From Cordia subcordata (Eukaryota; Streptophyta; Magnoliopsida; Boraginales; Cordiaceae), in contig JAPTOF010000016.1 of assembly GCA_028554755.1 (NCBI GenBank), positions 13,512,001-13,576,000 on the forward strand: 64,000 nucleotides of DNA, written 5' to 3'. The position numbers and the translations under genes are program-made. Shown here piece by piece: positions 47,098 to 57,912 of this stretch; positions within the stretch are counted from its first letter, which is position 1; the number at the start of each line of letters is the position of its first letter. The notes beneath the pieces are model-generated. The model was not told the origin of the DNA and did not search any database. It saw only the letters and a program-made list of their open reading frames with translations.

Positions 47098-47114
47098 CCC
47101 GGCAACGGCGCCAA
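47098..47114 (-). other. Athila-like primer-binding site (Asp tRNA type)
   Basis: Minus strand reads TGGCGCCGTTGCCGGGG, the primer site typical of Athila/Tat elements and usually attributed to an Asp tRNA. It lies five bases inside the 5' LTR end. Confidence 0.85.
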
Positions 47115-47119
47115 GAACT

Positions 47120-49024
47120 TGGTGCGTCATTCAAGTGCAAGATCTAAAAGACTCGCAAGCGTACGGATCGTGTAATATAGTGTGTACAAGTGCGAGTGTC
47201 GAACCACAGGGAGGCGTGAATAATGTGGGTGAATTCTATGCTTGGTGTTCTAGAAAGTGCCAAAAAGAAAGATCTAAACTAGACATATTTTTGGGGTTTT
47301 GGATTATCGGGAGCTCTAGGTAAAGGAAATAAAACTAAACTATGAATATGAAAAATGGGAACACAAGTTGGTCAAGAGGGAACTAATAATTGAGAAGGGG
47401 TTAGGGTGACTTCGACTTATGAATGGGTAATTCTATACTCAAATGCTATAGGATTAAGGGTTGATGGCTAACTATCATGAGTGCTCTTAACTAGGTTGCT
47501 AGTTAGTGTCTTAATTTCCCCCTACGACTCGGTGCGGGTCCGTCCCTAGGCGGCGCCTCCTAGAGCTACGGCGTGGTCCTTATGACCTAAGGCCTCAAGA
47601 GTGACTAACTAACTTCCTAGGTGACTTAGAATGAACCTACCTTAGTACCTAAACCTTTGGCTGGATTTAAAGCCAAGACCTAGTGTTGCTAAGGTCGACT
47701 AAACCTATCCGGAAACCAATTGGCTGGATTTAAAGCCAAAGGAGACTCGGTCTAGACTAGCCGTAAATTACACTTCGTCATTCTAAGGTCACTACAGCAG
47801 GATTTGACTTGCTAGTGCGTTCATACATGTTCAAGGCCAAGGTGCTCGTGAATAATGGAACCTATTCAACTACCAAACATCATCATGTTCAGTTCGCACC
47901 ATTAGAAGCAATTAACAACCAACATGTATGCTTTATTGAAGTTATACTCATTACTAGGCATGCAAATATACATATAGACATGAATATAAGCATTACCCCT
48001 TTCATAACATCCACATATAAACACATAGACATGATTATAACATGGATTAGATGTGTTTAATAACAAATAAACTTCAATTTATACACATGTTACTCATCTA
48101 GGCATTTTATCAAACACTTAGACATGAATGAGAAAATACCCATTTGAACAAGAGAATTCAAAACATGTATATATATATATATATATATATTCAGCCATCA
48201 CATCCCATATCATAAGAGTATATAGTTAACCCATTACATAAGTTAAATCATCCTACACAAATCTACTCAATCATAATAGGAAACAGAATGAAAGAGGGAT
48301 AATGAAGCTTCCCTTTCATCCTAGCTAAACTTGTACAAAGCTTTTGAGCAAACTTGATTCCAAATGTTTGGACCCTTCAAATCAAGCTTGGCTCTTAGTG
48401 AGAAATGTGTGAAAAGTGTGTGTGAAGTGGGTGGGATCTAGGTTTAAGTGTGTGAGAATTTTAGGTGTGAAATGCGTGTTAATCTTCCAAAAAATCCTCC
48501 TTTTTCTGCAAAATCGGGCCCTATTTATATGTTCTCAGCATATTGCCGGTCGACCGTCTAGGTCGACCAGCTTCTGGACCTAGCTCGACCGGCTTTTTAA
48601 TGATGCTCTCTGGACTGGCCGGTCGACTGGCTCTGGAGGGGTGGTCGTCCGGCTATTTTTGGCACCTCTCTGGAGTGGCTGGCCGACCTAGCCGGTCGAT
48701 CGGCTCTTTTTCCTTGGTCGTCCGGCTGACTTTCTTCCTCCATTCTTTGTCTTTTTGGCCTCCGGCCTTCTCTCTTAGACCCGTGCATTTCCCATCTTCA
48801 TCACCTTTCATCATCCAATCTCGATCTTAACCCAAAGTTCACCTAAATCGTTGAAAACAAGCAATTAATGTAGCAATTTGTCTCTTAAACTCAATATGTA
48901 CATTTGTTTATGCTTAAGCCTATTCTTATCAAAAGCACTACACTAATGCATAATTATGAGCACTCAACACCTTTAAAATATAGGTAAATGACAATGCAAA
49001 CACACACAAAAACACAACACATCA
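47120..49024 (-). repeat. Athila-like 5' LTR, complete
   Basis: 1905 bp with plus-strand ends TGGTGCG and ACATCA. TATA box complement CATATAAATAG lies at about 48520-48530, with the palindrome array at 48545-48730 just upstream in sense. An AT microsatellite is at 48167-48190. Homologous to the solo LTR 53783-55663 along its whole length. Copia gag coding resumes immediately to its right. Confidence 0.92.
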
Positions 49025-50279
49025 CTAGCCAAGTAAAAGAATCTAGGATTGTTATGCTTGTACATAGATATGAATTGTTTAAGATACTTCCCAATGAAAA
49101 TGTTGAGAAAATATTTTCTAGATTTGTTGAAATTACTAACGGCTTGAAAGCACTTGGAAAGGATTATTCCAATATAGAGAAAGTAAGGAAAGTTCTAATG
49201 AGCTTGCCATCATCATGGCAACCAAAAGTCACGGCCATCAAGGAAGCTAAGGATATAAATACATTAGAGCTCAATGAGCTCATTGGATCACTCATGACTT
49301 ATGAGCTTGAAATAAAAGACCATGAAGAGGAAGAGAGAAAAGCAAAGAAGTCCATTGCGCCCGTTGCATCAAAATACACATCAAGTGACAATGAGGAAGA
49401 TGATGAGGACTCGGAAGATGAGAAAATTTCACTTCTTGCCCAGAATTTCAAAAGACTCATGAAGTTTAGAAAGATGAAGAAAGAGACATCTTCAAGTAAT
49501 ATAAATTGGAAGAATAAGGGAAAAGAAGGCAAGGACTTCAAGAGAACAAAAGATGTAAAAGGCGACAAATTGAAATGCTTCAATTACAACTAGCCAGGAC
49601 ACATAAAAGCAAATTATCCAAAGCTTTCAAAGAAAAAAGAAGCAAGACACACAAAACCACTTGGGACACCTCTGAAAGTGAAGAAGATATGGAAGAGCAA
49701 CATGAGGTAGCCAACTTTTGCCTCATGGCCAATGAGGATGAGGTACTATCTTCGCCTTCTCCATCTATTTATTATTCATCTAGTGAAGAAGAGGAAGAGG
49801 AATATAGTTTTGATGAACTAAAAGATGCATTTGCTAAATTACATGATGATCTATCTCTAGCTTTGGCAAAAAAATAAGCAAATACATAGAAAATTGAAAC
49901 TTGTTCTTGATGAAAAAGAAATTTTAGAAAAGGAAAATGCCTCTCCTATAGAAAAGATGGAAATTTTGGAAAAAGAAAATGACTCATATGCCGAAAATTT
50001 TGTGAAATTTGAGAAAGAAATGATTTGAAAAAGAAAAACATGTCCTTGAATGGGATTATTCAAAAATTTACAAATGGCAAGGAGAATTTTGAAAAACTCC
50101 TTGGAAGTCAAAAAATGTCTTTTGATAAGAGCGGAATTAGGTACAAACCAAGCATTAATCAAAAGTATTTCAAAACCTACTTTGTCAAATGTAAGAGGTT
50201 CAAATCCCATGAGGAACAGGGTTCAACCCAAAAAGAAAAAGAAAAATGTAAAACAAAGAAACTTATAGAGAGAGAATTG

Positions 50280-51499
50280 AGGCTTGTTTGGTTCTGTTTT
50301 TATTTTTTCATTTTGGAAACAATTTTTCAAGACACAGCTTAAAAATAGTTCTTGAGAACAAAACAGTATAAAAATAGGTTCTCCAGAACAAAATAGTATA
50401 AAAATGCTCTGGATTGTAACAATATTTATTGGCCTTAGAGGTATACACGGGTAGTTTGGGCGGTTTTACTATTAATTTTTTGGCCAAACCAAATTTGGCG
50501 GTTTATAATTTTATAAAACCGAAATGGCCCAAAATAATAGAGAAATTGATAGTTTCAGTTAGAGCGGTTTGGGCAGTTTTAAATTTTATTTATTGCATAC
50601 CTGGTTATGTGTTTTCTTTTCTTTTTCTTTTTCTTTTTTCTATTTTTATTCAAGGGAGTTGAGACTAAAAGTCAATAATATAAGGATGTCTTGCACCTGT
50701 AGCATTGGGTTTCTTTTAGGACATACATGTGGGTGTGTAACTCATATTCTATGTTGGTTTAGTTTTGTAAGAACAAGATTTAAGGTCAAATTAAGTCAAG
50801 AACATGTAATTGAATCCAATCTTAAATAATTGTTAATTAATGAGTATTCATGTACGTGAGTTATATTAATTAATGATAATAGTGTGCAAAAGTTTATGGC
50901 TAGTCTTAGGCTTTGAGGATTGGACTCTTTGAGAACTTAGACAATGGCAAATAAAAAGGAACTTCAAATTAAGTACGATTCCTCTAATAAGAATATGATT
51001 ATGGTATTAGAATAATTATGATTATATTTCTATATGTTGATTTTGCATTAAGCGCATATGCATGAGTTTTGTATGTACTTCATGGAAATTTTTTTCAAAG
51101 AATTAAATCATTTATTTAGATGATGAAAATGAGTTTAATGTAATTCACAAATTCTAGCGAGAATAAAGTAACTTGGAGATTTTAGTGACAACTATAGGAG
51201 CTTTATAGGAACAAAAATGCAAAAACTAGAAGAGGTAGAGTCAAATTTTGAGGGAATGAATTCCATGAAAAAGGAAAAGAATTTGATTGAACAAGGTAAT
51301 TATACTTTAGGTCCTCACACCGTGCACCATATGAACAGTGCTCTGTATGAGGACTATGCATCGTACTGTGTGTGAACAGTACGCGTGTACAGTACATAAT
51401 AATAAATATGTTCGAAATTCTTATATTATATGTTCGAAACTCTTATATTAAGTTGTAAACTCTAGGCTCCTAATTACTTTTAATACCTCATTGATGTCA
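50280..51499. other. Noncoding stretch with transposon-end remnants
   Basis: 50280 begins GAGGCTTGTTTGGTTCTG, like a MITE end without a partner. About 50440-50605 is bounded by GAGGTATACACGGGTAG and, inverted, AGGTATGCAATAAA, and carries GGCGGTTT words typical of hAT-derived repeats. The remainder (to 51499) holds no gene. A short direct repeat ATGTTCGAAAxTCTTATATTA occurs twice near 51410-51452. Confidence 0.4.
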
Positions 51500-51662
51500 T
51501 AGCCCCAATGATAACCAAAGGATCGACGCATGCAAGTAGTCACAACCCTGATATAGGATCAAAAGATTGAAATATATGATCAGTCTTAGCCCTGATGTGG
51601 GATTGAAGGGCTATTGCGCATGAATGGTCGTAGCCTTGACATAAGATCAAAGGGCTAGAATG
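51500..51662. repeat. Degenerate tandem repeat, about 58-bp unit
   Basis: Three units sharing AGCCCTGATxTxGGATxxAAxGGxT, each followed by an AATxxATGATxGTC-like linker. Of the sort found in LTR or satellite remnants; noncoding. Confidence 0.6.
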
Positions 51663-51666
51663 TATG

Positions 51667-53638
51667 TGTTAGATTTATATGTTTTAATTATGTTTTGATG
51701 ATGTCATTATTATGCTAAAATTGTTTAAATTGATTTTTCTTAAGTATAATTGAGCTTAGCTTGAAGATTTGAGTATTATGAAGTCTTGGTGATCAAATTG
51801 GAGAAATTTGGAGATCTTAAGCTTGAAGTACATGGGGAATTCATATAAGGTCTTCATAGATTATATCTTGTCAAATTGATCTTAGTAAATGGACCTTATT
51901 ATGAGCTCAAATGCATATGTGTGGCAATTGCATCTTTGCATCTTAGATAATCTTTTCTCCTTAAATGCGTTTTAAATCAAAATGACTTCATTTTGACACT
52001 TGCATTTTGTTCTTTGCAGAATCTTTCCATAATTGAAGTATATACTAGTCATAGCATGCTCTTATGTCTTCTTATTACTAGTATATATGTGTATATATGC
52101 ATTAGTATAAGTATATAATATGTATTTAACTTATTTCATGCAGTAAAAGCATATTTAACCTATAAGCATAGCTTTACACTTCGGATACTTGCTTTGCATG
52201 TTGGATAATTCTATTGCATGTCTTGTAAATTGTATTAGCGTGAAATCTAGCATGTTTTTAACTCTAGTCTTGTAGTGTTTTTAAGAATTACATTGCTATC
52301 ATGATTTAAGCTTAAGTTATTGCTTTACTCGTTGATCAATAGCTTTGCATTATGTATATATCTTTTAGTTTGTAAGGACATGTGATTTTAAGCATCTTAA
52401 ATCAAGTTCCTATAGCATTTTTGAAAGAAAAATAGGTTGTCACTTTGCATTTATGATTAAGTGTATTCTACTTAAAATTGCATGTATCGGGATATGGTAT
52501 ATACATGCATGTATTTTTATATGGACTCTTTTCAACCAAAAATCTGCAAAGTATGTTGTTTTAGAAAAGATTTGAGCTTTTGCATTAAATGCTTGATGTG
52601 GTAGATACTTTGTAATTAATGTGAAGTGAGTGTTGAGTGTTTGGTATGTGCATTGAGCCTATAAACTGCAAAAAAATGTTCATATTTGTACAGTAACAAA
52701 TATTGATAGATTTGGGGTAAAGTGGTTTACTTTTCCAGCTTTTTTGTACCTATTTCCAAGTACCGGCTAGCCATATTGGCTAACCGATAAGGGTCGCCAA
52801 TAACCAGTATGCTGAGCCGCTTTTCCTAGAGAGCTTTGTTTTTGTGGCGACTGAGGTACTAGCTGACCGGTAGGGTCAACAGGTAGAAGCAGTGTGCCTG
52901 GCGGCTAAGGTCGGTCAGCCGGTAAATGAACTTTTCTGCAGTATATTTTTTTGAATGTTGGGATTTTACTTTTTGGTTATTATAAATACATCCGATACCC
53001 CAAACTCAAGACATAACTTGATCAAGTGCATTTATTCAAGCCTTTTAATATTCAATACTCTTTATTACAGTCTTGTTCATTTATTTCAGTTTCAATTGAT
53101 TGCATATCATTGGCATTCTTTGATCAAGTCTTTGAACTCATAAATTGTCTATCTACTTAATGCAATATAGGAAGGTTTATATAGCTCTTGTACTACTCAA
53201 TAGAAGTTCTTGTAAAAACCATCACTTACTATTACATTAGGTATGTTCTTGACTCTTGGGTAGTATAGTGGTGAGAAACTTTCTATCAAAGAGTGAAGGG
53301 TTGAAATCTCAAGTATTGGGTTAAGACTTGTGGTCCTTGTGGTAAAACAATGGTTGTGATCATTGTTCTGCACTTCTACAATGTACTAAGCAAGAAGGAT
53401 TCACTAGTGAAGTTTTCGAAACCTTAAGAGAAGACCTTAGGTAGTGGACTAGGCCTTCGGGAGCTCGAACCACTCTAAATCGCTGTGTTTGATCTTCTAA
53501 CCCTAAGCTTTTTACATCTCAAGTATATTTTTCATATATTGTATATATTATTGCTTGAATTGTTTGTTAAAGTTTTCTAAATTCTTTTTTGCCATTAATC
53601 TAATTCACCTCTCTCTTGGATTCATTCTTTGGGCAACA
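51667..53638 (+). repeat. Copia element 2, 5' LTR
   Basis: 1972 bp starting TGTTAGATTT and ending GGGCAACA. A primer-site-like TGACATTAGAGCC at 53641 follows. The U3 part contains degenerate palindromic motifs with CCGGC/GACCGG cores (52762-52925). A TATAAATA box lies at 52981-52988, about 55 bases further on. The layout matches copia element 1. No partner LTR is in the window. Confidence 0.75.
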
Positions 53639-53640
53639 CA

Positions 53641-53653
53641 TGACATTAGAGCC
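53641..53653 (+). other. Copia element 2 primer-binding site
   Basis: TGACATTAGAGCC follows the LTR end and resembles the initiator-Met tRNA primer site TGGTATCAGAGCC with three differences. Confidence 0.65.
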
Positions 53654-53739
53654 TAGTGCTCTACACATTAATTGCATAAGTTGTGTGATTATTTGCATTT
53701 TTGTGTGTTTTTTTACTTAACTGTCTAGAGCTAAATATC

Positions 53740-56700
53740 ATGACACATAGAATTCAAGAAGGTCTTTCCATCACTAGAGTCCTGGTTTCGTCTTTCAAGT
53801 GCAAGCTCTAAAAGACCCGCAAGCATACGGATCGTGCAATATAATGTGTACAAGTGCGGGTGTCGAACCACAGGGAGGCGTGAATAATGTGGGGGAGTTC
53901 TATGTTTGGTGTTCTAGAAAGTGCCGAAAAGAAAGATCTAAACTAGACATATTTTTGGGATTTTGGATTATCGGGAACTCTAGGTAAAGGAAATAAAACT
54001 AAACTATGAATATGAAAAATGGGAACACAAGTTGGTCAAGAGGGAACTAACAATTGAGAAGGGGTTAGGGTGACTTCGACTTATGAATGGGTAATTCTAT
54101 ACTCAAATGCTATGGGATTAAGGGATGATGGCTAACTATCATGAGTGCTCTTAACTAGGTTGCTAGTTAGTGTCCTAATTTCCCCCTAGGACTCGGTGCG
54201 GGTCCGTCCCTAGGCGGCGCTTCCTAGAGCTACGGTGTGGTCCTTAAGACCTAGGGCCTCAAAAGTAACTAACTAACTTCGTAGGTGGCTTAGAATGAAC
54301 CTACCTTAGTACCTAAACCTTTGGTTGGATTTAAAGCCAAGACCTAGTGTTGCTAAGGTCGACTAAACCTATCCGGAAACCTATTGGCTGAATTTAAAGC
54401 CAAAGGAGACTCAGCTTAGACTAGCCCTAAATTATACTTCGTCATTCTAAGGTCACTACAGTAGGATTTGACTTAATAGTGCGTTCATACATGTTCAAGG
54501 CCAAGGTGCTCGTGAATAAAGGAACCTATTCAACTACCAAACATCGTCATGTTCAGTTCACACCATTAGAAATAATTAACACCCAACACGTATGCGTTAT
54601 TGAAGTTATGCTTGTTACTAGGCATGCAAATATACATATAGACATGAATAAAAGCATTACCCACTTCATAGCATCCACATATAAACACATAGACATGATC
54701 ATAATATGGATTAGATGTGTTTAGTAACAAACAAACTTCAATTTATACACATGTTACTCATCCAGGCATTTTATCAAACACTTAGACATGAATGAGAAAA
54801 TACCCATTTGAACAAGAAAATTCGAAACATGTATATATATACAGCCATCGTATCCCATATCATAAGAGTATATAGTTAACCCATTACATAAGTTAAATCA
54901 CCCTACACAAGTCTACTTAATCATAATAGGAAATAGAATGAAAGAGAGAAAATGAAGCTTCCCTTTCATCCTAGCTAATCTTGTACAAAGCTTTTGAGCA
55001 AACTTGATTCCAAATGTTTGAACCCTCCAAATCAAGCTTGGTTCTTAGTGAGAAATGTGTGAAAAGTGTGTGTGAAGTGGGTGGGATCTACGGTTAAGTG
55101 TGTGAGAATTTTAGGTGTGAAGTGTGTGTTAATCTATCAAAAAGTCCTCTCTTTTCTGCAAAATCGGGCCCTATTTATATGTTCTCAACATATTGCCGGT
55201 CGACCTCTAGCTCGACCGGCTTTTTAATGATGCTCTCTGGAGTGGCCGGTCGACCGGCTCTGGAAAGGTGGTCGTCCGGCTATTTTTGGCACCTCTCTGG
55301 AGTGGCCGATCGACCGGCTCTTTTTCCTTGGTCGTCCGGCTGACTTTCTTCCTCGTTCGTCCGGATGACTTTCTTCCTCCATTCTTTGTCTTTTCGGCCT
55401 CTGGTCTTCTCTCTTAGACCCGTGCATTTCCCATCTTTATCACCTTTCATCGTCCAATCTCGATCTTAACCCAAAGTTCACGTAAATCATTGAAAATAAG
55501 CAATTAGTGTAGCAATTTGTCTCTTAAACTCGATATGTACATTTGTTTACGCTTAAGCCTATTCTTATCAAAAGCACTACACTAATGCATCAATATGAGC
55601 ACTCAACACCTCTAAAATATAGGTAAATGATAATGCAAACACACACAAAAACACAACACATCAAGTCCCATACTTTGATGGAACCAACTATGCATTTTGG
55701 AAGACTAGAATGAGAATATTTTTGCAAACCAATTATTATGTTGCATGGAAAACCATGGTAAATGTCACCTCAAAAGAAGTAAATGGTGTAAAGGTCCCTA
55801 AACCAGAAGAAGAATAGGATAAGGATGATATAAAATTAGTTGAAGCAAATGCTAATGCCATTCACTACATTTACCTCGCATTAGATCTCTCCAAATTCAA
55901 CAAAATCATAAGAGGCACCATAGCTAAAGAGATATGGGATCAACTAAAGGTCACACATAAAGGCACTAATCAAGTTAAAGAAACTAGGATTAGCATGCTT
56001 GTGCATAAATATGAAATGTTCTTTATTGCTTTCGGATGAAAATATTGAGAAAATGTTTTCAAGATTTATTGAAATTGTTATCCTTGAAGTCTCTTAACAA
56101 GAACTATGAGAATGCCAAACTTGTCAGGAAGCTCTTGAGAAGCCTACCAATGACTTGGCTGTCAAAGACTACGGCCATCAAAGAGTCCAAAGATCTCAAT
56201 ACCTTGCAATTGAATGAACTTGTTAGATCACTCATGACTCATAAATTGGAGCTTAAGGAGCTAGAGAAACAACCAAAGGCCAACAAAACTGTTGCTCTCA
56301 AGGCCACACCACAAAAGAATCAACAAGTGAAAGTAAGAGAAAAGATGATGATAAAATGGCTATGCTCTCCAAATTCAAGAGATTAATGAGGAAGCAAAAA
56401 TTCGATCCAAAGAAAGAACAAAGGAGAGAGGCAAGTAAAGGTAAGACTAGTAAAGCATTAATTTGTTTTAAATGCAAAAAATCAAGAGATGTCAAAGCCA
56501 TGTGTCCATTGAGGAAGAAGGATGAGAAGAAATTCAAAAAGAAGGCCTTGAAGGAATCTTGGAGTGACTCGGATTCAAGTGATGAAGAAGAAGACTCTAT
56601 TGAAGAGAAAGTTGCCAACCTATATCTCATGGCAAAAGAGAAAGATGAGGTAAGTCAAAACTCTATCTCTTGTGATGAAAATAGTTCTTATTTCGTGTTT

Positions 56701-56745
56701 TATGAGTGTTTTGAAAAGGGTCAACCTTACATGATAAAGAAATGA
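53740..56745 (+). pseudogene. Copia element 2 gag, split by a solo LTR
   Basis: ATG at 53740; the reading enters the gag start (RIQEGLSITRV) and is cut at 53782. It continues in frame at 55669 when one copy of the 5-bp duplication is counted: PYFDGTNYAFWK, then WKTMVNVT and KEIWDQLKVTHKGTNQVKET. A stop occurs after KPEEE and a frameshift at about 56025. Later pieces give LRSLPMTWLSKTTAIKESK and a knuckle, CFKCKKSRDVKAMC, whose His is replaced. An acidic Ser-rich tail (WSDSDSSDEEEDSIEEK) ends near 56745, where Athila-like LTR sequence begins. No pol is present. Confidence 0.87.
53783..55663 (-). mobile_element. Solo Athila-like LTR with AGTCC duplication
   Basis: 1881 bp, ends TGGTTTCG and ACATCA, close relative of 47120-49024. 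Flanked by perfect AGTCC at 53778-53782 and 55664-55668. The flanking copia gag reading frame is continuous once one AGTCC is removed. A solo LTR with intact duplication forms when the two LTRs of one element recombine. It keeps the TATA box (55171-55181) and the palindrome array (55196-55380). Confidence 0.95.
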
Positions 56746-56749
56746 GCTA

Positions 56750-57912
56750 AAGGATGAAGACCAAAAGAAAAAGAATGAAGAATAGAGCAATCTGACCCAA
56801 CCAGTCGACCTTGAAGAAGAGCCAATTGACTGGTAAGACCAGAAAGCAAAGATGTCAGCGGGTCGAGGTGCTTCCAGAGCCGGTCAACCTAGCAGGTCCC
56901 GATAACAATTTTAAATAGCTTGTTTAAGCTTATTTATAACGGAGGAGCCTTATTTTCAAAACCCTAACCCTTTTCCCTACTTCAATAAACACCCTAAGCC
57001 ACTATCTAAACCCTATACCAAGCTAAGATTGAAGTATCTAACAAGGATTTGAAAGATTTGTACGGATTTGGAAGTAAGATTTAGGGGAGTTTTTCTTATT
57101 CTCTTTTTATTTCTTGCAAATGTGTTGCTAGATTAGGCTAGATTTTGGGTTGATTGTTGTTGTATATTAGATTAGGGCTATGAATAAAGGATTTTTATAT
57201 ATCTTTGGCTATTAATACATGTTTCTTGACAATGATTAATGGCATAAATCAATATGTCTATGTGTTGATAATCAAACATGTCTATGTGTTTGTTAAAATG
57301 CATAAGTGAAGTTGCTTATGTTATTTCGTGCTTAAATGCTATCAGTAGTGGTACACCTTAGCCTTAATCTATGCTAACGGCGTGAGCTTTATTTACAATT
57401 ATGTGTGTTGATTAATATGCTTAATTGATGACTTGGTATGGTAGGAATATACCTCTAGTCAGAAACAATATTAAAAGGGTACCCTCTAGCATTAGTTAAT
57501 GCTTTAGGAGTCTAATCTCTAGTCTGAAACAATACTAATAGGTTAGTCTCAAATAGGATGTTAATCAACACCAAAGAGAGTAATCGAGCCATAAATAGGC
57601 CGAATCATTATTATAGCCCAAGTCTAGTTGCAACGCGATCACCCTAGATCCCTTTCCACCTTGTAGAGCTTTTTTTTCCTTAGTTTGGCACCCTAGGTTC
57701 CTTCATTAGATTAGGTTAACTTAGATTTATTTTCCTTTCCCCAAGCTCCCTTTGATACTAAAGAAAGTAACACACACACACACTCACGCAGCTACTCTCT
57801 AGTACACAAGCATGTAGAGAGCAAACTAATGTAGCCTTCCTGGGGAAGAACGACCTGTACTTGTACGCTTCATTACACACAACCCATGCACTTGCGTGTG
57901 TAAACAAGATCA
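56750..57912 (+). repeat. Athila-like 5' LTR, truncated
   Basis: The left part is missing. It holds degenerate GTCGACC/GGTCAACC motifs (56803-56898), a TTTAAATAG TATA-like sequence (56910-56919), the CATGTCTATGTGT series and a right end with CTTCCTGGGGAAGAACGACC and GTACTTGTACGC. These correspond to the ends of the minus-strand LTRs. The exact end (near 57912) is uncertain and no primer site is recognisable after it. Confidence 0.6.

Larger units (their letters stand above)
39125..49024 (-). mobile_element. Athila-like Ty3/gypsy element, near-complete
   Basis: A 9.9-kb minus-strand element with a complete 5' LTR (47120-49024), an Asp-tRNA-type primer site and a gag-pol polyprotein gene (46852-41090). 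A long noncoding 3' region, a polypurine tract and a 3'-side LTR reduced to its first 552 bases (39125-39676) complete it. It is inserted in the gag gene of copia element 1. LTR portions differ at 18 of 552 positions by eye count, so the insertion is recent compared with the rest of the nest. A handful of stops and frameshifts make it inactive. Gag type, gene order, primer site and noncoding 3' region all fit the Athila/Tat branch. Confidence 0.9.
38962..50260 (+). pseudogene. Copia element 1 gag, split by a gypsy element
   Basis: The gag gene starts near 38962. After a one-base shift it reads FDGTNYAFWKMRMKV to KLEGD, up to 39124. The reading resumes at 49025 with TSQVKES, then HRYELFKILPNENVEKIFSR, LPSSWQPKVTAIKE and the UBN2-type end. 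A zinc knuckle follows near 49577-49620, damaged (second Cys is Tyr, plus a stop). 49575-49877 encodes an acidic tail (WDTSESEEDMEEQHEVANFC). About 50 codons of UBN2 are absent at the junction, lost with most of the inserted element's left LTR. A coiled-coil-like stretch leads to IIQKFTNGKENFEKLLGSQK, where homology ends near 50260. No pol is present. Confidence 0.85.

Noticed and set aside
49299..49583. 94-codon minus-strand frame rich in Ser and Phe
   Set aside because: Shadow of the acidic, lysine-rich copia gag sequence on the opposite strand.
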